Shown here: in pieces, positions 7,034 through 8,282 of the stretch
Layout of the letters: every line of letters starts with the position of its first letter
Numbering within the stretch: position 1 is the first letter of the stretch
Source: JBBSEX01 sp038239345
Lineage (GTDB): Bacteria > Acidobacteriota > Terriglobia > Bryobacterales > Bryobacteraceae
Assembly (NCBI GenBank): GCA_038239345.1
Contig: JBBSEX010000091.1
Location: forward strand, 1 to 8,282
Direction of reading: 5' to 3'
Length of the DNA stretch: 8,282 nt
The notes under the pieces: model-generated
Seen by the model: the letters and a program-made list of their open reading frames with translations, nothing else
Database searches by the model: none
Told to the model about the DNA's origin: nothing
Position numbers and translations under genes: made by a program

Positions 7034-7200
7034 TGTGGATAGCCTTCGGCGCATAGTCGAGTCCACGCGTGACTCCAATAACGCTGTTTCCAACATAGCG
7101 GGAAAAAGGTCAAAACGACGTCAAAAGTATCGATGGGCGGATCGAGACCGGCACTATTGACGCCTTTTTGATGTTTCGCGGGACACAATTGGATTTGCAG
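7034..7200. promoter_or_regulatory. Divergent control region between xfp and the HAD gene
   Basis: This stretch separates the leftward xfp/ATPase operon from the rightward HAD/aldolase genes, so promoters for both should lie here. On the minus strand TTTTGAC occurs twice, 11 bases apart (about 7126-7120 and 7115-7109), giving two -35-like hexamers (TTGACG, TTGACC). On the plus strand TTGACG lies at 7157-7162. The arms AAAAAGGTCAA (7103-7113) and TTGACGCCTTTTT (7157-7169) form an imperfect inverted repeat with two extra bases in one arm. I found no convincing -10 box at the right distance on either strand, so neither promoter can be placed. The repeats could equally be an operator. Confidence 0.4.
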
Positions 7201-7833
7201 ATGATCGAGAACAGTTCAGGGATCACGTGCGTGTTCGTGGACATCGGCGGCGTGCTTCTCACCAACGGGTGGGATCATCTTGCCCGAAGACGAGCGGTTG
7301 AGCGCTTCGATTTGAACTGGGAGGAAATGGAAGAGCGTCATCGCCTGACATTCGAAATTCACGAGGAGGGAAAACTCTCTTTCGAGGACTACCTGAACCT
7401 GGTCGTTTTTTACGAGAAACGGCCGTTTACCCGTGTGCAGTTTCGCCAATTCATGTGCGAGCAGTCGACGCCTTATCCAGAGATGATCGCGATGATCAAT
7501 CAGCTCAAGTCGAGGTATGCGCTGAAGATCGCAGTAGTCAGCAATGAATCGCTCGAACTGAATGCCTATCGGATTCGCACGTTCAGACTGGATGCATTCG
7601 TGGATTGCTTTGTCTCCTCTTGTTTCGTCCATCTGCGAAAGCCTGACGCGAACATCTTCCGGCTCGCTCTTGACCTCACTCAGACCGAGCCGAAACAGGT
7701 CCTCTATATCGAAAACACGCCGATGTTCGTTCAAATCGCCCCAAAGGACCACAATTCTCATGAATACTCAAGACCTGATAGAGACGGCCCGCTTGCTGGT
7801 CGCCCACGACAAAGGCCTGCTTGCAATGGATGA
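7201..7833 (+). CDS. HAD-family hydrolase, C-terminus apparently truncated
   Basis: Haloacid-dehalogenase-superfamily protein, probably a phosphatase acting on a small phosphorylated metabolite. Motif I is VFVDIGGVLL with nucleophile Asp14; the usual second Asp is Gly16, as in some HAD subgroups. Motif II is VVSNES (Ser114), motif III RKPDANIF (Lys147), and motif IV YIENTPMFVQIA, with Glu171 where Asp is common. The helical cap lies at about 24-95. After motif IV the family normally continues for roughly 25 residues with the last strand and helix of the core. Here the sequence after QIA (residue 180) is unrelated, and from base 7760 it overlaps the aldolase gene in another frame until a stop at 7833. 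I infer a 3' deletion; the gene may be a pseudogene or make a protein with an altered tail. ATG 7201 is preferred (GGA 7 bases upstream); 7171 and TTG 7168 are alternatives. Confidence 0.75.
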   Translation: MIENSSGITCVFVDIGGVLLTNGWDHLARRRAVERFDLNWEEMEERHRLTFEIHEEGKLSFEDYLNLVVFYEKRPFTRVQFRQFMCEQSTPYPEMIAMINQLKSRYALKIAVVSNESLELNAYRIRTFRLDAFVDCFVSSCFVHLRKPDANIFRLALDLTQTEPKQVLYIENTPMFVQIAPKDHNSHEYSRPDRDGPLAGRPRQRPACNG

Positions 7834-8282
7834 GAGCAATCCCACCTGTAACAAGCGATTCGCAAAACAGGGCATTCCCCAGACTGTGGAAGCCCGGCGT
7901 GCATACCGGGAGTTGATTATCACCACGCCTGGTCTCAGTGAATGCATCAGTGGAGCAATCCTTTATGACGAGACGATTCGCCAGAGCAAAAGCGACGGTC
8001 AACCTTTTGTCCGGGCCATCGCCGACGCGGGAATTGTCCCTGGCATCAAGGTGGACACGGGCGCGAAGGAGATGGCGGGTTTTCCCGGAGAGAAAATCAC
8101 CGAGGGCCTCGACGGCTTGCGCGATCGTCTCAAGGAGTACTTTCAGATGGGCGCCCGCTTTGCAAAGTGGCGCGCGGTAATTGCCATCGGCGCCGGCCTC
8201 CCCAGTCGCGGCTGCATCGAAGCGAACGCGCAGGCTCTGGCTCGCTATGCCGCATTGTGCCAAGAAGCAGGACTCGTGCCCG
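7760..8282 (+). CDS. Class I fructose-bisphosphate aldolase, 5' part (runs off the right edge)
   Basis: Schiff-base (metal-independent) aldolase that interconverts fructose-1,6-bisphosphate with dihydroxyacetone phosphate and glyceraldehyde-3-P in glycolysis, gluconeogenesis or the Calvin cycle. The 174 residues visible start MNTQDLIETARLLVAHDKG and align with animal-type class I enzymes: LLAMDES (Asp24, rabbit Asp33), PGIKVDTG (Lys97, rabbit Lys107) and FAKWRAV (Lys136, rabbit Lys146). The Schiff-base lysine lies beyond the window. The start ATG 7760 gives the family N-terminus and has AAAGGA 11 bases upstream, a slightly long spacing. It is read in a different frame from the HAD gene, whose shifted tail overlaps its first 74 bases. 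The two genes are presumably one transcript. It shares substrates with phosphoketolase, encoded on the other side of the control region. Confidence 0.95.
   Translation, partial: MNTQDLIETARLLVAHDKGLLAMDESNPTCNKRFAKQGIPQTVEARRAYRELIITTPGLSECISGAILYDETIRQSKSDGQPFVRAIADAGIVPGIKVDTGAKEMAGFPGEKITEGLDGLRDRLKEYFQMGARFAKWRAVIAIGAGLPSRGCIEANAQALARYAALCQEAGLVP

Noticed and set aside
7157..7190. Plus-strand promoter TTGACG with CACAAT as -10
   Set aside because: The spacing is 22 bases, too long for a standard sigma-70 promoter, and nothing AT-rich lies at 16-18 bases.
7216..7761. 181-residue minus-strand open frame opposite the HAD gene, and the 195-residue one opposite the aldolase (7676-8263)
   Set aside because: The plus-strand products have clear HAD and class I aldolase motifs; the reverse frames have none.
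1..8282. CRISPR arrays, tRNA/rRNA, insertion sequences, attachment sites, rho-independent terminators
   Set aside because: Looked for by eye on both strands; almost all bases are protein-coding and no array, transposase, inverted terminal repeat or hairpin-plus-T-run was seen.

Overview
The window is densely coding bacterial DNA of moderately high GC. It carries the proximal part of an operon for an N-type ATPase (the laterally mobile, second form of bacterial F-type ATPase), preceded on the same strand by a phosphoketolase gene. A short carbon-metabolism segment lies on the opposite strand. The gene content and protein style suggest a Gram-negative bacterium, most likely a proteobacterium. 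This is a guess, since N-ATPase operons move between phyla and no rRNA or housekeeping marker is present.

Minus strand, read from right to left: xfp (xylulose-5-P/fructose-6-P phosphoketolase, about 7033-4598); a SpoIIAA/STAS-like small protein (4587-4183); a 42-residue single-helix membrane protein (4186-4058); then atpD, atpC, atpQ, atpR, atpB, atpE and the first 188 codons of atpF, which runs off the left edge. The order D-C-Q-R-B-E-F is diagnostic of the N-ATPase. The expected atpA and atpG would lie to the left. From the STAS gene to atpB every junction overlaps (4, 4, 11, 11, 8 and 10 bases), so translation is probably coupled. The exceptions are a 10-base gap after xfp, a 26-base gap with a strong ribosome-binding site before atpE (the multicopy rotor-ring subunit), and a 3-base gap before atpF.

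Plus strand: a HAD-family hydrolase gene (about 7201-7833) whose usual C-terminal end appears to be missing and whose frame runs into the next gene, and a class I fructose-bisphosphate aldolase (7760 to the right edge, partial). The roughly 170 bases between xfp and the HAD gene form a divergent control region with TTGAC-type repeats and an imperfect inverted repeat.

How they may work together (inference): phosphoketolase makes acetyl phosphate from sugar phosphates, which can be turned into ATP by acetate kinase (not seen here). The N-ATPase is generally regarded as an ATP-driven ion pump. Placing xfp, a SpoIIAA-like protein and a small membrane protein at the head of the ATPase operon suggests coordinated expression of an acetyl-P/ATP source and an ATP-consuming pump. 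The aldolase across the control region acts on the same sugar-phosphate pool.
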